Below are positions 17,745 to 27,074 of a stretch of DNA of 64,000 nt, piece after piece. The notes below the pieces were generated by a model. That model was not told where the DNA came from. It worked only from the letters and a program-made list of their open reading frames with translations, and searched no databases. The translations under genes were made by a program, and so were the position numbers. The stretch's first letter is position 1. The number at the start of each line of letters is the position of its first letter. The DNA lies in assembly GCA_021287165.1 (NCBI GenBank), contig JAJTAY010000011.1, positions 62,001 through 126,000 on the forward strand, given 5' to 3'. Source of the stretch: Bacteroidia bacterium (GTDB lineage Bacteria; Bacteroidota; Bacteroidia; Bacteroidales; F082).

Positions 17745-17752
17745 CAAATGTA
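17745..17752 (-). promoter_or_regulatory. -7 box of upp
   Basis: Minus-strand TACATTTG, a perfect -7 consensus, lies 22 bp before the ATG at 17722. It rules out the upstream in-frame start codons. Confidence 0.65.
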
Positions 17753-17907
17753 CATCAAATTTAACAAGATGGGTGGACAGGCTTTATCCGTAAAATTGAG
17801 ATTTGGTGTAAACCTGATTTAGCCCAGTTTGTTTCATGCAGGCGCATTTCTTAGGCTCTTTAAGCCATATAACAATTGTCTTATGGAGTGGTTGCAAAAG
17901 CCTAATC

Positions 17908-18867
17908 TTATCCAAATATTCTCCTGAATTTCTTCACTGTCTTTACGGGCCAGCGCAAATACCAAGGAAGTCGGTTGAGATGCACGCCCGGATAGGTGGT
18001 CGTTTGCCCGCCGAATCCTGAATAAAATCGGGCGAGGCCGGGTTGGTCGCTTCCTTCAAAATCCAGTACGTACTGTCCCGGTGCATATTCCCGAATAATG
18101 CTGTCTATCAGAAAAGTGAGCGCGTGCTGCTCTTTGCCAGCCTGATTAGTTCCGGAGAACAAAAAGACGATTTTGCCATTGCTTTTAACTAAAACTGCCC
18201 CGCTGAGCAATTGGTTTGCCTTGTCGAAAACTCCACTGGCGAAGCCTTGACCCCGGTGAATTGCCATATAGGCCAGCTGCACAAACCGACGGTATTCGCG
18301 TTCGTTCCAATGGCTGATGGTGCGTCCGCGATTTTCCCTGAATAAGGTGACGATTTGTTCGGGCCTGATGTTCTTGCTGAGGGTAAGTCCGGCCTCCTGG
18401 GCTTTTTTTAGGTTGCGCTTTGTGTTGGCAGAATAGTTTCGTTGTATTCTTTCGTAGGTGTTGATGAGGTCGAGCTCAACATTGGTGTGCATGCTCAGCC
18501 CAAAACCTTCGGAAGGCACCTTGTTGTGTTTGTTGAGCCTGATTTCGACAAGTTTGTAGTGTTTTGGGATTTCCCTTAAAAAGCGGGCAGTCACATCCTG
18601 ACTAAGAATATGTCGCGAATAAATACCCAGTTGTTGGGCAAAAAAAGGCTGGAAGAGGTAGCTTACGCCTAAACGGGTATTCCCGGTAAGCGGAAAAACG
18701 CGCTCATAATCGCCTTCAACCAGAGCCTCCCAGTTTTTGTGCACAATGTCGAGATACCACGACCATCCGTAAAGATTGCCGTTGAAAGCATCACGAAGGC
18801 ACTGGTCCCATTTCAGCTTGTCAATCTCCTCGTGCTTCAGATAGCGTATTGGCTTGTAAGCGCTCAT
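17908..18867 (-). CDS. FemAB/GNAT-like acyl- or aminoacyltransferase
   Basis: The 319-residue protein resembles the GNAT-fold FemAB group. It has an N-terminal half with WDQCLRDAFNGNLYGWSWYLDIV and a central basic segment RNYSANTKRNLKKAQEAGLTL, characteristic of FemAB-like and peptidoglycan/cell-surface acyltransferases. A C-terminal acetyltransferase-type core includes GAVLVKSNGKIVFLFSG and LDFEGSDQPGLARFYSGFGG. No signal peptide is seen, so it acts in the cytoplasm. Its ATG overlaps the stop of the polysaccharide deacetylase gene (ATGA at 18864-18867). The coupling suggests both modify the same cell-envelope or surface glycan, but the substrate is unknown. The upstream in-frame start at 18918 lies inside the previous gene and is rejected. 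Confidence 0.75.
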   Translation of the reverse strand: MSAYKPIRYLKHEEIDKLKWDQCLRDAFNGNLYGWSWYLDIVHKNWEALVEGDYERVFPLTGNTRLGVSYLFQPFFAQQLGIYSRHILSQDVTARFLREIPKHYKLVEIRLNKHNKVPSEGFGLSMHTNVELDLINTYERIQRNYSANTKRNLKKAQEAGLTLSKNIRPEQIVTLFRENRGRTISHWNEREYRRFVQLAYMAIHRGQGFASGVFDKANQLLSGAVLVKSNGKIVFLFSGTNQAGKEQHALTFLIDSIIREYAPGQYVLDFEGSDQPGLARFYSGFGGQTTTYPGVHLNRLPWYLRWPVKTVKKFRRIFG

Positions 18868-20177
18868 TCCAATGCTGATTCTATGATTTTCTCGTAAACT
18901 TTCCGCCATCCGGTCCACCGCTTTTTGTCGCTCAAACTCTCATTGTGCCAGAGGGTGATCATATCGCCGCCATTGTTTTTTACGCTCTCGATGATGGGTA
19001 TTGCCTTGTCAATGGCAGCTTCCGGCCCAAAATTCAAATAATCGCGCAATGTGCCGTCCATGATCATAAAGGGATGAACGGTAAGCGTTGTGGGAACGTC
19101 GTGATCGAGGTCGTAGTAGGGGAATGGGATGGTGATGCCGGCTCTGAAACCGGGAGCCGAGGCGTAACCCATGGTGTAATCATCGGTGATGTCGAGGTCG
19201 ATAAGGTAATGATAGGTCTCAGGTAGCCTCAGTCGTAAAAAATGTTGCCTGCTCATTTTCACGGGTTGATGCAATACTTCGGACAGGCCGTTTATTTCGC
19301 TGTGCAGGCGCGCTTTATCTGTAAAAGTGTTGTACGAGGGGTGAATGCCGGCTTTGGCATAATCGGCCAAACGCCGGATGAGTGCGGCAAAATTGAGATT
19401 TGAAACGGGATTATTTTTGTCGAAGGGCCCGTACTCCGAGAAAAGGAAAAAGTAGATTGGCTGAAGCCCGTATTTTTTTTGAAGATCGAGTTGATAGTCA
19501 TAGGTGTCGTATGGATCGTTCTGCCGCCCCTGCAATACGCTGATGCGCTCCGAAAGGTTCTGTCGGTCGCCCCGTGCCAGATCGCTGAGTGCCGATAGCA
19601 CTGTCCTGTAAAAGCCTTTGTGACTGTAGGCCCAGGCAATATCAATGTCATAGGTTGGGATAAAACGGTAGGCAGGTTTGGTGGTCTTTAATCCGGGGAA
19701 ACGCTGCTCAAGCATTTCGCCCAACATATTGGCCCACAGATTTACAACGGGTTTTTCAAGCAACCCCAATTCGTAAAGGACCGACGATCTGGCTTCGAAC
19801 CTCCCATGATGATCGGCCACAAAGGGCAGGTATTCCTCATACCGGCTTACCACATAAAAAGCTGCAGCGAAGGGATCGAAAGGCATGGCCGACTGAGCGT
19901 GAAATACCGGAAAAATGCCTTTTATGCCGCCCAAAGGCATTGGCTGAAGGTGCTGCATGTGGATTTCGCGACTGAAAAGCAGGTCGGATGAGCGGATAAA
20001 AGGAAAATCTCCGATGGGCTCGTTACCATAAACCAACACCGGATTTATGGATTCCTCCAGTTTCGAGGCGTCGGTAACAAGCCGATAATTCAAGCCAAGA
20101 AGCCTCCCAAACACAAGATCGAGCGTATAGTTCAGCCTGTGTGTGATGCGGGGGACGTGTACGATCAACTCTGTCAT
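18864..20177 (-). CDS. Polysaccharide deacetylase family protein (DUF7033-type)
   Basis: The 437-residue protein matches the Bacteroidota family that joins an N-terminal DUF7033 region (about 1-130, with PFDPFAAAFYVVSRYEEYL) to a carbohydrate esterase 4-like deacetylase domain. In the latter FIPTYDIDIAW gives the metal Asp residues. GIHPSYNTF carries the His pair region, and LTVHPFMIMDGTL and GGDMITLWHNESLSD form the C-terminal active-site edge. No signal peptide is evident. The -7 box TACCTTTG at 20184-20191 lies 6 bp before ATG 20177, so the mRNA should be leaderless and the in-frame TTG at 20186 is excluded. It is coupled to the downstream FemAB/GNAT-like gene. Confidence 0.82.
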   Translation of the reverse strand: MTELIVHVPRITHRLNYTLDLVFGRLLGLNYRLVTDASKLEESINPVLVYGNEPIGDFPFIRSSDLLFSREIHMQHLQPMPLGGIKGIFPVFHAQSAMPFDPFAAAFYVVSRYEEYLPFVADHHGRFEARSSVLYELGLLEKPVVNLWANMLGEMLEQRFPGLKTTKPAYRFIPTYDIDIAWAYSHKGFYRTVLSALSDLARGDRQNLSERISVLQGRQNDPYDTYDYQLDLQKKYGLQPIYFFLFSEYGPFDKNNPVSNLNFAALIRRLADYAKAGIHPSYNTFTDKARLHSEINGLSEVLHQPVKMSRQHFLRLRLPETYHYLIDLDITDDYTMGYASAPGFRAGITIPFPYYDLDHDVPTTLTVHPFMIMDGTLRDYLNFGPEAAIDKAIPIIESVKNNGGDMITLWHNESLSDKKRWTGWRKVYEKIIESALE

Positions 20178-20183
20178 GGCTTC

Positions 20184-20191
20184 CAAAGGTA
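20184..20191 (-). promoter_or_regulatory. -7 box placed for a leaderless deacetylase mRNA
   Basis: Minus-strand TACCTTTG ends 6 bp before ATG 20177. The predicted start of transcription coincides with the start codon. Confidence 0.6.
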
Positions 20192-20344
20192 TGGAAAAAG
20201 GCGCGCTGCGGCAAAATCCGGAGAAACATGTAAACAGTGTTTTCGAGACAAGATATTTGCCTTTGTTTGGAGGTTTATGTTGATGTCCATGCGCTGCGGT
20301 TTTGCGCCTTTTACTACTTTTACAGACCGGTTAAGCCAATCCCG

Positions 20345-22117
20345 ATGGATCAGTACATTGTTTCAGCGCGCAAATACAGGCCCGCCACCTTCGATATGGT
20401 TGTGGGACAGTCAGCCATTACTTCGACTCTCAAAAACGCTATACGTAACAATACCCTTGCGCAGGCTTTTTTGTTCACTGGGCCGCGTGGTGTGGGCAAA
20501 ACCACCTGTGCGCGTATTCTCGCCAAAACCATCAATTGTCTTAATCCCACCCCCAATCAGGAAGCCTGCGATCAGTGCGAGTCGTGCGTCTCTTTTCGCC
20601 AGTCGGCCTCGTTCAATATTCACGAGCTCGACGCCGCCTCCAACAATTCGGTCGACGACATTCGCAACCTGGTGGACCAGGTGCGTATTCCTCCCCAGGT
20701 GGGCAGGTATAAGGTGTACATCATCGACGAAGTGCACATGCTTTCGCAGGCCGCTTTCAATGCTTTCCTCAAAACGCTTGAAGAGCCGCCATCCTATGCC
20801 AAATTTATCCTGGCCACTACCGAAAAACACAAGATCATCCCTACCATACTCTCGCGTTGTCAGATTTACGACTTTAAGCGCATAACGGTAGATGATATGT
20901 CGAAGCATCTTGCTTATGTTGCTGAAAAAGAGGGCGTAAATATTGATGAAGATGCCCGCAACATCATAGCACTTAAGGCAGATGGTGCCCTGCGCGATGC
21001 ACTTTCCATTTTCGATCAGATGGTGAGCTTCTCGGGCCGCAATATCACCTACCACGATGTTATCAGCAACCTCAATGTGCTTGATTTCGAGTTCTACTTT
21101 AAGATGGTTGACTATTTGCTCCAGCGCAATATAAGTGGTATATTGCTGATGCTCAATGAGGTGGTTTACAATGGCTTCGATCCGCAGCATTTCATGATCG
21201 GTCTGGCTTCGCATTTGCGCAACCTGTTGGTTGCCGCCCAGCCTGAAACAGCCCAGCTATTGGAAGTGTCCGAAACCCTTCGTTCGCGCTACCGGCAACA
21301 ATCCGCACAATGCTCACCGGCTTTTTTACTGTCGGCCCTTGAGATCAGCAACGAATGCGATGTCAACTATGCCCGCAGTTCAAATAAACGTCTTCTGGTT
21401 GAGCTTTCCTTGCTCAGGATGGCAGCTGCAGGCGGCAATAATGCCGATACCCGAGCTGCCTCGATGCCCCTCATAAACCCAAACCAGTCTCAATCCAGCC
21501 CGCAGCTTTCTTCGAATCAATCAAAACCCGCAGATCCCATTGCGACTGCAGCGGCGCAAACAGTACACTCAAAGCCTTCAGCGTCAGCCCCAAAACCTGC
21601 AACACCGCCTGCCCCTTCCTACACCACTCCTGAAACAAACAGCACTGCCAACGAACCTCAACCGGCCAGACCGGGTGGAGCGCGTACAATATCAATCACG
21701 CAACAACTTAGCAAACCTGTCAAAGAAACAACCGGGAAACCTGTCGCCAATGCGCCTTTTACGCAGGAAGCACTCGATAGGGCATGGTTTGGTTTTTGCG
21801 ATAGTTATGCTGCCCAATCGCCTTCTTATGCCAATGCCATCAGGCGCCTCAAGCCTGTGCTTGAAGAAAACTGGACGATAAAAATCAAAATGGATAACAA
21901 ATATCCGGTTTCTGACAAGCTGAACTGGAATGCATTGCAGGATTTTCTGTTTAATCAACTTAATAACAATCAGTTACAACTGATTCCCGTTTTTGTTGAT
22001 ACCCCCGTTGCACAAGCTCAGCCATTTACTGACAAAGAGAAGTTTCAGAAGCTGCAGGATGATTATCCATTTCTCAGGCAACTGAGGATTGATCTTGAGC
22101 TGGAGCCGGAGTCGTAA
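20345..22117 (+). CDS. dnaX: DNA polymerase III subunit gamma/tau
   Basis: Clamp-loader ATPase of the replicative polymerase. The 590-residue product starts MDQYIVSARKYRPATFDMVVGQ. It has the Walker A GPRGVGKTTCARILAK, the four-cysteine zinc module (NCLNPTPNQEACDQCESC), Walker B YIIDEVHMLS, the SRC sensor (ILSRCQIYDFKRI) and the clamp-loader lid/collar. A Pro/Ser/Ala/Gln-rich linker encoded at about 21440-21720 leads to a C-terminal tau-like domain (FCDSYAAQSPSYANAIRRLKP). The frame is open from 20237, but the family start is the ATG at 20345. No obvious slippery-sequence frameshift signal was identified, so a short gamma form is not predicted. Confidence 0.93.
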   Translation: MDQYIVSARKYRPATFDMVVGQSAITSTLKNAIRNNTLAQAFLFTGPRGVGKTTCARILAKTINCLNPTPNQEACDQCESCVSFRQSASFNIHELDAASNNSVDDIRNLVDQVRIPPQVGRYKVYIIDEVHMLSQAAFNAFLKTLEEPPSYAKFILATTEKHKIIPTILSRCQIYDFKRITVDDMSKHLAYVAEKEGVNIDEDARNIIALKADGALRDALSIFDQMVSFSGRNITYHDVISNLNVLDFEFYFKMVDYLLQRNISGILLMLNEVVYNGFDPQHFMIGLASHLRNLLVAAQPETAQLLEVSETLRSRYRQQSAQCSPAFLLSALEISNECDVNYARSSNKRLLVELSLLRMAAAGGNNADTRAASMPLINPNQSQSSPQLSSNQSKPADPIATAAAQTVHSKPSASAPKPATPPAPSYTTPETNSTANEPQPARPGGARTISITQQLSKPVKETTGKPVANAPFTQEALDRAWFGFCDSYAAQSPSYANAIRRLKPVLEENWTIKIKMDNKYPVSDKLNWNALQDFLFNQLNNNQLQLIPVFVDTPVAQAQPFTDKEKFQKLQDDYPFLRQLRIDLELEPES

Positions 22118-22300
22118 CAGGTCGGCATTGTTGCACAAAAAAGCTCATAAACTGTTGATTATAAAAGCCAAAAAGCTCATGCATTAAGGTACCTGGCTTA
22201 ATGATGACCGGTAACTGAACAGAATCCGTCATGGGCTGTTTTAAAAACAATCAGACCGAAATTTTTTCAATATTTACTGCATTAACCCAATTCGCCCAAT

Positions 22301-25105
22301 ATGAGAAAACTTATTCTTACCCTGTTTTCATTGCTTATGGTTGCCGTAGCAGCGGCCCAACCCAACTTAAGCAAGCCAATTCCAGTTGACCCAAATGTGA
22401 AGATCGGGACGCTAAAAAATGGCCTGACCTATTACATTCAGCGAAACACAACGCCGCCCGGTCGCATAGAGATGCGTTTGGCAGTGAATGCCGGCTCGAT
22501 CCTTGAAGATGAAGATCAGCAAGGTCTTGCTCACTTTGTTGAGCATATGGCTTTCAACGGAACCAAACGCTTCACCAAAAATGCCCTGGTAAATTTCCTC
22601 GAGAGGGCAGGTGTGCGTTTTGGTCCTGACCTCAATGCCTACACCAGCTTCGACGAAACGGTATATATGCTTCAGATGCCCACCGACAGACCTGGTTTGG
22701 TCGATTCGGCCTTTATGGTGCTCGAAGAATGGTCAGCCTGGGTGGCCATGGAAGGCGAAGAGATCGACAAGGAGCGCGGCGTAATACGCGAGGAGTGGAG
22801 ACTTGGACTCGGCGCCGAGGATCGTATGCGTAAAAAGTATTTCCCCGTTATCTTCAACGGATCGCGCTATGCCGAGCGGCTTCCCATCGGACAGCTTGGT
22901 GTTATCGACACTGCCAGCTACGAAACCCTGCGCCGTTTCTATCGCGATTGGTACCGGCCTAACCTTCAGGCGGTTGTGGTGGTGGGCGATATCGACCCCG
23001 CCTATGCCGAAGCAAAAATCAAGAAACACTTTGCCGGTCTTAAGAACCCCAAAAAGCAGCGCGAACGTGTAACATTTGGGGTTCCCGACAATATAGAGCC
23101 TTTGGTTTCAGTTGCCACCGATCCCGAGGCAACAAATACGGTATTCAGGCTAATGTACAAGCATCCGCGCAAAACGATTGCCTCGTGGGGAGATTACCGC
23201 GAGCAACTGATGCAGCGCTTGTATAGTAATATGATGGCAGCCCGATTTGCCGAGCTAAACCAGAAGCCTGAGTCGCCCTTTGTGAGCGCATCATCATTCT
23301 ACGGTGGTTTTATGGGCAGGGCTATCAACGCGCTTACCTCGTTTGCAGCAATTAAAGAAAACCGTATCGAAGATGCTATCACCCAGCTTGTTGTTGAAAA
23401 TGAGCGCGTTCGCCGCCATGGTTTTACGCCTGGCGAGCTCGAAAGGCAGAAAACAGAGCTGCTGGCTTCAGCCGAACGCCGTTACCGTGAGCGCGACAAA
23501 ACAAATTCAGCTTCTCTGGTTATGGCCTATGCTGCACATTTTCTGCAGAAATCGCCCATACCCGGTCCTGAGTTCGAATTGCAGATGATCAAAGAGCTTC
23601 TTCCCACCATAACCCTGGCAAACATGAACGCACTGGCACCGGCCTGGATCACCGACCACAATATGGTGGCCGTGCTCACAGCTCCGCAGCGTGCTGAGAT
23701 GCCTGTGCCTGATGAAGGGCGTGTGCTTATGCTGATTCGTGAAGCAAAATTGCTTGAGGTTGCCCCTTACGAAGATAGCTTTACCGACGAACCACTTATG
23801 GCAATAAAGCCATCACCGCTGAGCCAAATGCCTGTGCCCGCCGATAAGGGGCTGGGCGTGAAGGAGTACAAGCTTGCAAATAATATCACCCTTGTGGTTA
23901 AACCCACCGACTTCAAAAACGACGAGATACTATTCACTGCCTACACCTCAGGAGGCACATCTCTGGCACCGGATGATGAAGTATTTGCCGCCACCGTTAT
24001 GCCACGCATGATTCAGGGCAGCGGTATTGGTAATTTCAGCGCAGTTGATCTGCAGAAAAAACTTACTGGTCAACAGATCAGCCTGCAGCCTTTTGCAGAG
24101 GAATACCGGCACGGTTTCCGTGGAAGCGCCAGTCCGAAAGACTTCGAAACCTTCCTTCAGCTTCTGCATCTGCACATGCAAGGTGCCCGGCGCGATGCCG
24201 AAGCCTTTGAGGCTCTTCGCTCGCAATTGCTCAGTCAAATGCGCTTTATCAGGGCAAATCCCCGCATCGTTTTCAGCGACACACTAGCAAGACTGATGGG
24301 CAACAACCACCCGCGTGCTTTTGCCATACCCGATAACAAACAAATGGCAAGCCTCAACCCGGAAGTCGTTTATGCACTCTACGATAAATTGTTTACCGAT
24401 GCCAGTGGTCTGACGGTTATCGTTGTCGGAAACATCAGCAACGACCAACTGCCCATGCTCGCAGGATATCTGAATAACCTGCCTGCGCAAAACCTTAACC
24501 TCAAATGGAAAGACCACGGGGTGAACTTCCCTCCCAAAACAATTGATGCAAAGGTGTATGCAGGCACTGAAAACCAAAGTCAGGTAGCCATTAACTTCAA
24601 TAGTCCTTTCGACTGGAACGATCGCAACCGCCTGCTTATGGGTCTGGCCTCGAGGGCTTACAACATCAAGCTTCGCGAAAACATGCGCGAGGAACTTGGT
24701 GGTGTTTACGGCGTGAGCGCCCGTGGCACGACCTCGCGACTGCCAAACCCCAGCCTGAGCATTAATGTAGGTTGGGGAACCAATCCGGGTCTCGTAGATA
24801 CTTTGTCATTTGTTGTTTTCGACCAGATGAAGCGACTGATGGAAAATGGACCAACTGCCGACGACTTGGCAAAAGTGAAGGAAACTACCATACGCGAGCG
24901 CGAGACCAATGAAAAGCAAAACAACTTCTGGAGCAGTTATCTCGATTTCAGTTATTTCAATAATACTCCCCTGGTTTCTTACGAAAATTTCAGGTCTTCG
25001 GTTGAATCGGTCACAGCAGCCGAAATCCGCGATTTTGCCAAAAAGTATTTTAAGCCCGATCACTACCTCCGCGTGGTTCTTTATCCAGAGAATAAAAAGG
25101 AATAG
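22301..25105 (+). CDS. M16 family zinc metalloprotease, secreted
   Basis: The 934-residue protein has a signal peptide (LILTLFSLLMVAVAAAQ) and two M16 halves, as in pitrilysin-type peptidases. The inverted zinc motif HFVEH is at residues 78-82 (His78, Glu81 catalytic, His82). The third ligand is in the EEIDKERGVIREEW segment about 75 residues later. The second half begins near residue 520 (LGVKEYKLANNITLVVKPTDF) and contains the substrate-holding GGVYGVSARGT segment. It probably acts in the periplasm or at the outer membrane on peptides. It is a single gene followed by a strong terminator. Confidence 0.92.
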   Translation: MRKLILTLFSLLMVAVAAAQPNLSKPIPVDPNVKIGTLKNGLTYYIQRNTTPPGRIEMRLAVNAGSILEDEDQQGLAHFVEHMAFNGTKRFTKNALVNFLERAGVRFGPDLNAYTSFDETVYMLQMPTDRPGLVDSAFMVLEEWSAWVAMEGEEIDKERGVIREEWRLGLGAEDRMRKKYFPVIFNGSRYAERLPIGQLGVIDTASYETLRRFYRDWYRPNLQAVVVVGDIDPAYAEAKIKKHFAGLKNPKKQRERVTFGVPDNIEPLVSVATDPEATNTVFRLMYKHPRKTIASWGDYREQLMQRLYSNMMAARFAELNQKPESPFVSASSFYGGFMGRAINALTSFAAIKENRIEDAITQLVVENERVRRHGFTPGELERQKTELLASAERRYRERDKTNSASLVMAYAAHFLQKSPIPGPEFELQMIKELLPTITLANMNALAPAWITDHNMVAVLTAPQRAEMPVPDEGRVLMLIREAKLLEVAPYEDSFTDEPLMAIKPSPLSQMPVPADKGLGVKEYKLANNITLVVKPTDFKNDEILFTAYTSGGTSLAPDDEVFAATVMPRMIQGSGIGNFSAVDLQKKLTGQQISLQPFAEEYRHGFRGSASPKDFETFLQLLHLHMQGARRDAEAFEALRSQLLSQMRFIRANPRIVFSDTLARLMGNNHPRAFAIPDNKQMASLNPEVVYALYDKLFTDASGLTVIVVGNISNDQLPMLAGYLNNLPAQNLNLKWKDHGVNFPPKTIDAKVYAGTENQSQVAINFNSPFDWNDRNRLLMGLASRAYNIKLRENMREELGGVYGVSARGTTSRLPNPSLSINVGWGTNPGLVDTLSFVVFDQMKRLMENGPTADDLAKVKETTIRERETNEKQNNFWSSYLDFSYFNNTPLVSYENFRSSVESVTAAEIRDFAKKYFKPDHYLRVVLYPENKKE

Positions 25106-25127
25106 CTAGCCAACAATAGACATCTTT

Positions 25128-25167
25128 GAAAAGCCGTTGCCTCTGGGTGACGGCTTTTCGTTTTTTT
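25128..25167 (+). terminator. Intrinsic terminator after the M16 protease gene
   Basis: GAAAAGCCGT (25128-25137) pairs with ACGGCTTTTC (25150-25159) and is followed by a run of seven T. Confidence 0.88.
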
Positions 25168-25329
25168 GGTCAACCATATAAATATGTTGGATGTTAATGC
25201 CAGCCAGCATTAACATCATTACATTGTAATTCTGGCCACGCATGCATGGTGCCAATTTTCTGATTTTGCATTATTAATTGTAACTTTATCTCTGCTTGAG
25301 CGTCTATTGAATCAGACTAAAGTTTCCGG

Positions 25330-25824
25330 ATGACCCGAAAAGAATACAATCAGGCCGTTCAGCTATATTCGGATAACATTTACAGGTTTGTTTTGAAAAA
25401 CCTGCGAGATGCCGACAATGCCCGCGATGTGGTGCAGGAAACATATGCCAAAGTTTGGCAGAAGGTGGATGATATCGACTTTTCCAAAGCTAAATCGTAC
25501 CTCTTCACAACGGCCTACAACACCATGATCGACCTGATCAGACGAGAGGAACGTCGGAGGGCTTTTCAGCCCGAAAGTCGTCAGGCGGTGTCGTACAATC
25601 AGTTCAACGATCTGCAGGAAGTGCTTAATATGGCCTTGGCAACCCTGCCCGAGCAACAGCAATCGCTCGTGCTTTTGCGCGATTATGAGGGCTACACCTA
25701 CGAGGAAATCGGGCAGATTACAAATCTCAGCGAGTCGCAGGTGAAGGTTTATATTTTCAGAGCCCGACAGGCCATGCGCAACTATATTCGCAGTCTCGAC
25801 TATGTTTTGGAGGAAAAGTCATGA
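25330..25824 (+). CDS. ECF-type RNA polymerase sigma factor
   Basis: The 164-residue protein has sigma region 2 (YSDNIYRFVLKNLRDADNARDVVQETYAKVW, then KAKSYLFTTAYNTMIDLIRRE) and region 4 (ATLPEQQQSLVLLRDYEGYTYEEIGQITNLSESQVKVYIFRARQAMR). This is the standard two-domain ECF layout. Its TGA overlaps the ATG of the next gene, which encodes a membrane protein with anti-sigma features, so the pair is probably a sigma/anti-sigma unit. The three T9SS Asp-box genes that follow are possible targets, by position only. Confidence 0.93.
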   Translation: MTRKEYNQAVQLYSDNIYRFVLKNLRDADNARDVVQETYAKVWQKVDDIDFSKAKSYLFTTAYNTMIDLIRREERRRAFQPESRQAVSYNQFNDLQEVLNMALATLPEQQQSLVLLRDYEGYTYEEIGQITNLSESQVKVYIFRARQAMRNYIRSLDYVLEEKS

Positions 25825-26903
25825 ACATCAATCACGACAACTACGAAGCCCTGTTGCTCGATTATATCGAGGGAAGGCTTAATGCGTCCACCGCCTGGGC
25901 CCTCCGGAAATTCATCGAGCAGCATCCCAATTTAGGCAATTGGGAAGAACTCACGGCAGATCTTCCTGTATTAACAGAGGACAAAATTGGTTTTCCTGAA
26001 AAGGCAAGCCTGCTCATGCCCGAGATTGTGCCTTGCAAGGGTATTGATGAGAAAAACTTCGAAGATTTTTTCATTGCCTGGCACGAGGAAACGCTAAATG
26101 CCGAAGAAAAGGCAGCCTTGGAGCAGTTTTTATTATTAAACCCATCGCTCGAAGCTGAGTTCCGCCTTGCGGGAATGGTTTACTTCCGTCCTGATACAAA
26201 TGTTGTTTTTTCGAATAAGGAGAAGTTAATTAAAAAAGCCCCGGTCATACAGATCTTTACGGGCCGGACCATGCGCGTGGCAGCGACCGTTGCTCTCCTG
26301 TTCACTTTAAGTGTCTGGTGGTTCAGGCAAATACCTGAAAGTGAACCCGGCATGCAGGCTTTGATAGAAAATCCTGCTGCTGAAACAAATGACCACAAAG
26401 AGATAACGCCGTCAAAACCGATTGAAGAACAGCCTACGACCTACGCTGCTGAATCATTACCCGGGAAAAGTGTATTGCCTGCAAAGCAAATCGCTGCCCA
26501 AACCATCGTAATCCCGCAACAACGCTACGAAACGCTGCCGGGGATGACTAAAAAGGAATCTGATGGGATTATCCTAAGTCCTTACGGTAGTCTTGCCTTT
26601 GCAGATGATGATCTGGAAATCAGATTGTTAATTGCGATGATGCTTGAATCGGGACATGCACAGCAACAAACGCCTTCCGGTCGGCTGATCAGGCAGGCAG
26701 TAGGCGGTTTGGGTAAAACGCTCGATGTGTTGCAGCGCGGTCAGGAGCGTTTAGTGCCTGAAAATGTACTCTCAGCAGGTGTTGGCATCTATAATATGCT
26801 CACCGACAATGATGTAGAGCTGGTAAAAGAATACGAATCAGGACAACTTCATGCCGTTGCGCTCCAATCCGAAAGATTGGGTTGGCGCAGAACCTTGCCT
26901 TAG
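25821..26903 (+). CDS. Probable anti-sigma factor, single-pass membrane protein
   Basis: The 360-residue protein overlaps the ECF sigma gene by ATGA. Its N-terminal cytoplasmic part has two similar helical segments, LLLDYIEGRLNASTAWALRK and HEETLNAEEKAALEQFLLLN, like the repeats in Bacteroidota anti-sigma proteins. A single transmembrane helix follows at about 152-167 (VAATVALLFTLSVWWF), then a low-complexity Pro/Thr/Glu linker and a periplasmic region of about 150 residues that I do not recognise. No FecR domain or TonB-dependent partner is present, so it is not a typical FecR. The function is inferred from topology and context. Confidence 0.65.
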   Translation: MNINHDNYEALLLDYIEGRLNASTAWALRKFIEQHPNLGNWEELTADLPVLTEDKIGFPEKASLLMPEIVPCKGIDEKNFEDFFIAWHEETLNAEEKAALEQFLLLNPSLEAEFRLAGMVYFRPDTNVVFSNKEKLIKKAPVIQIFTGRTMRVAATVALLFTLSVWWFRQIPESEPGMQALIENPAAETNDHKEITPSKPIEEQPTTYAAESLPGKSVLPAKQIAAQTIVIPQQRYETLPGMTKKESDGIILSPYGSLAFADDDLEIRLLIAMMLESGHAQQQTPSGRLIRQAVGGLGKTLDVLQRGQERLVPENVLSAGVGIYNMLTDNDVELVKEYESGQLHAVALQSERLGWRRTLP

Positions 26904-27018
26904 AATATGTTGAGAATCAAATTGATACGAATCCCACTTCCATTTACCGAAACATTAAAGTAACATTCATCTGGATAAAATGATCATTAACCGGGTTTTA
27001 CTTTTCGTTTATTTCGTG

Positions 27019-27026
27019 TACTTTTG
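27019..27026 (+). promoter_or_regulatory. -7 box of the first T9SS Asp-box gene
   Basis: TACTTTTG matches TAnnTTTG and lies 48 bp before the ATG at 27075. The gene therefore probably has its own transcript separate from the sigma/anti-sigma pair. Confidence 0.5.
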
Positions 27027-27074
27027 CCCTACAAGATTCTGTTAAACCCGAATTATTAACCTAAAACCCGTTTA

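Noticed and set aside
25821-26903. The gene after the ECF sigma factor as a FecR-type regulator with a TonB-dependent partner.
   Set aside because: No FecR domain is visible and no TonB-dependent receptor follows; only generic anti-sigma features are supported.
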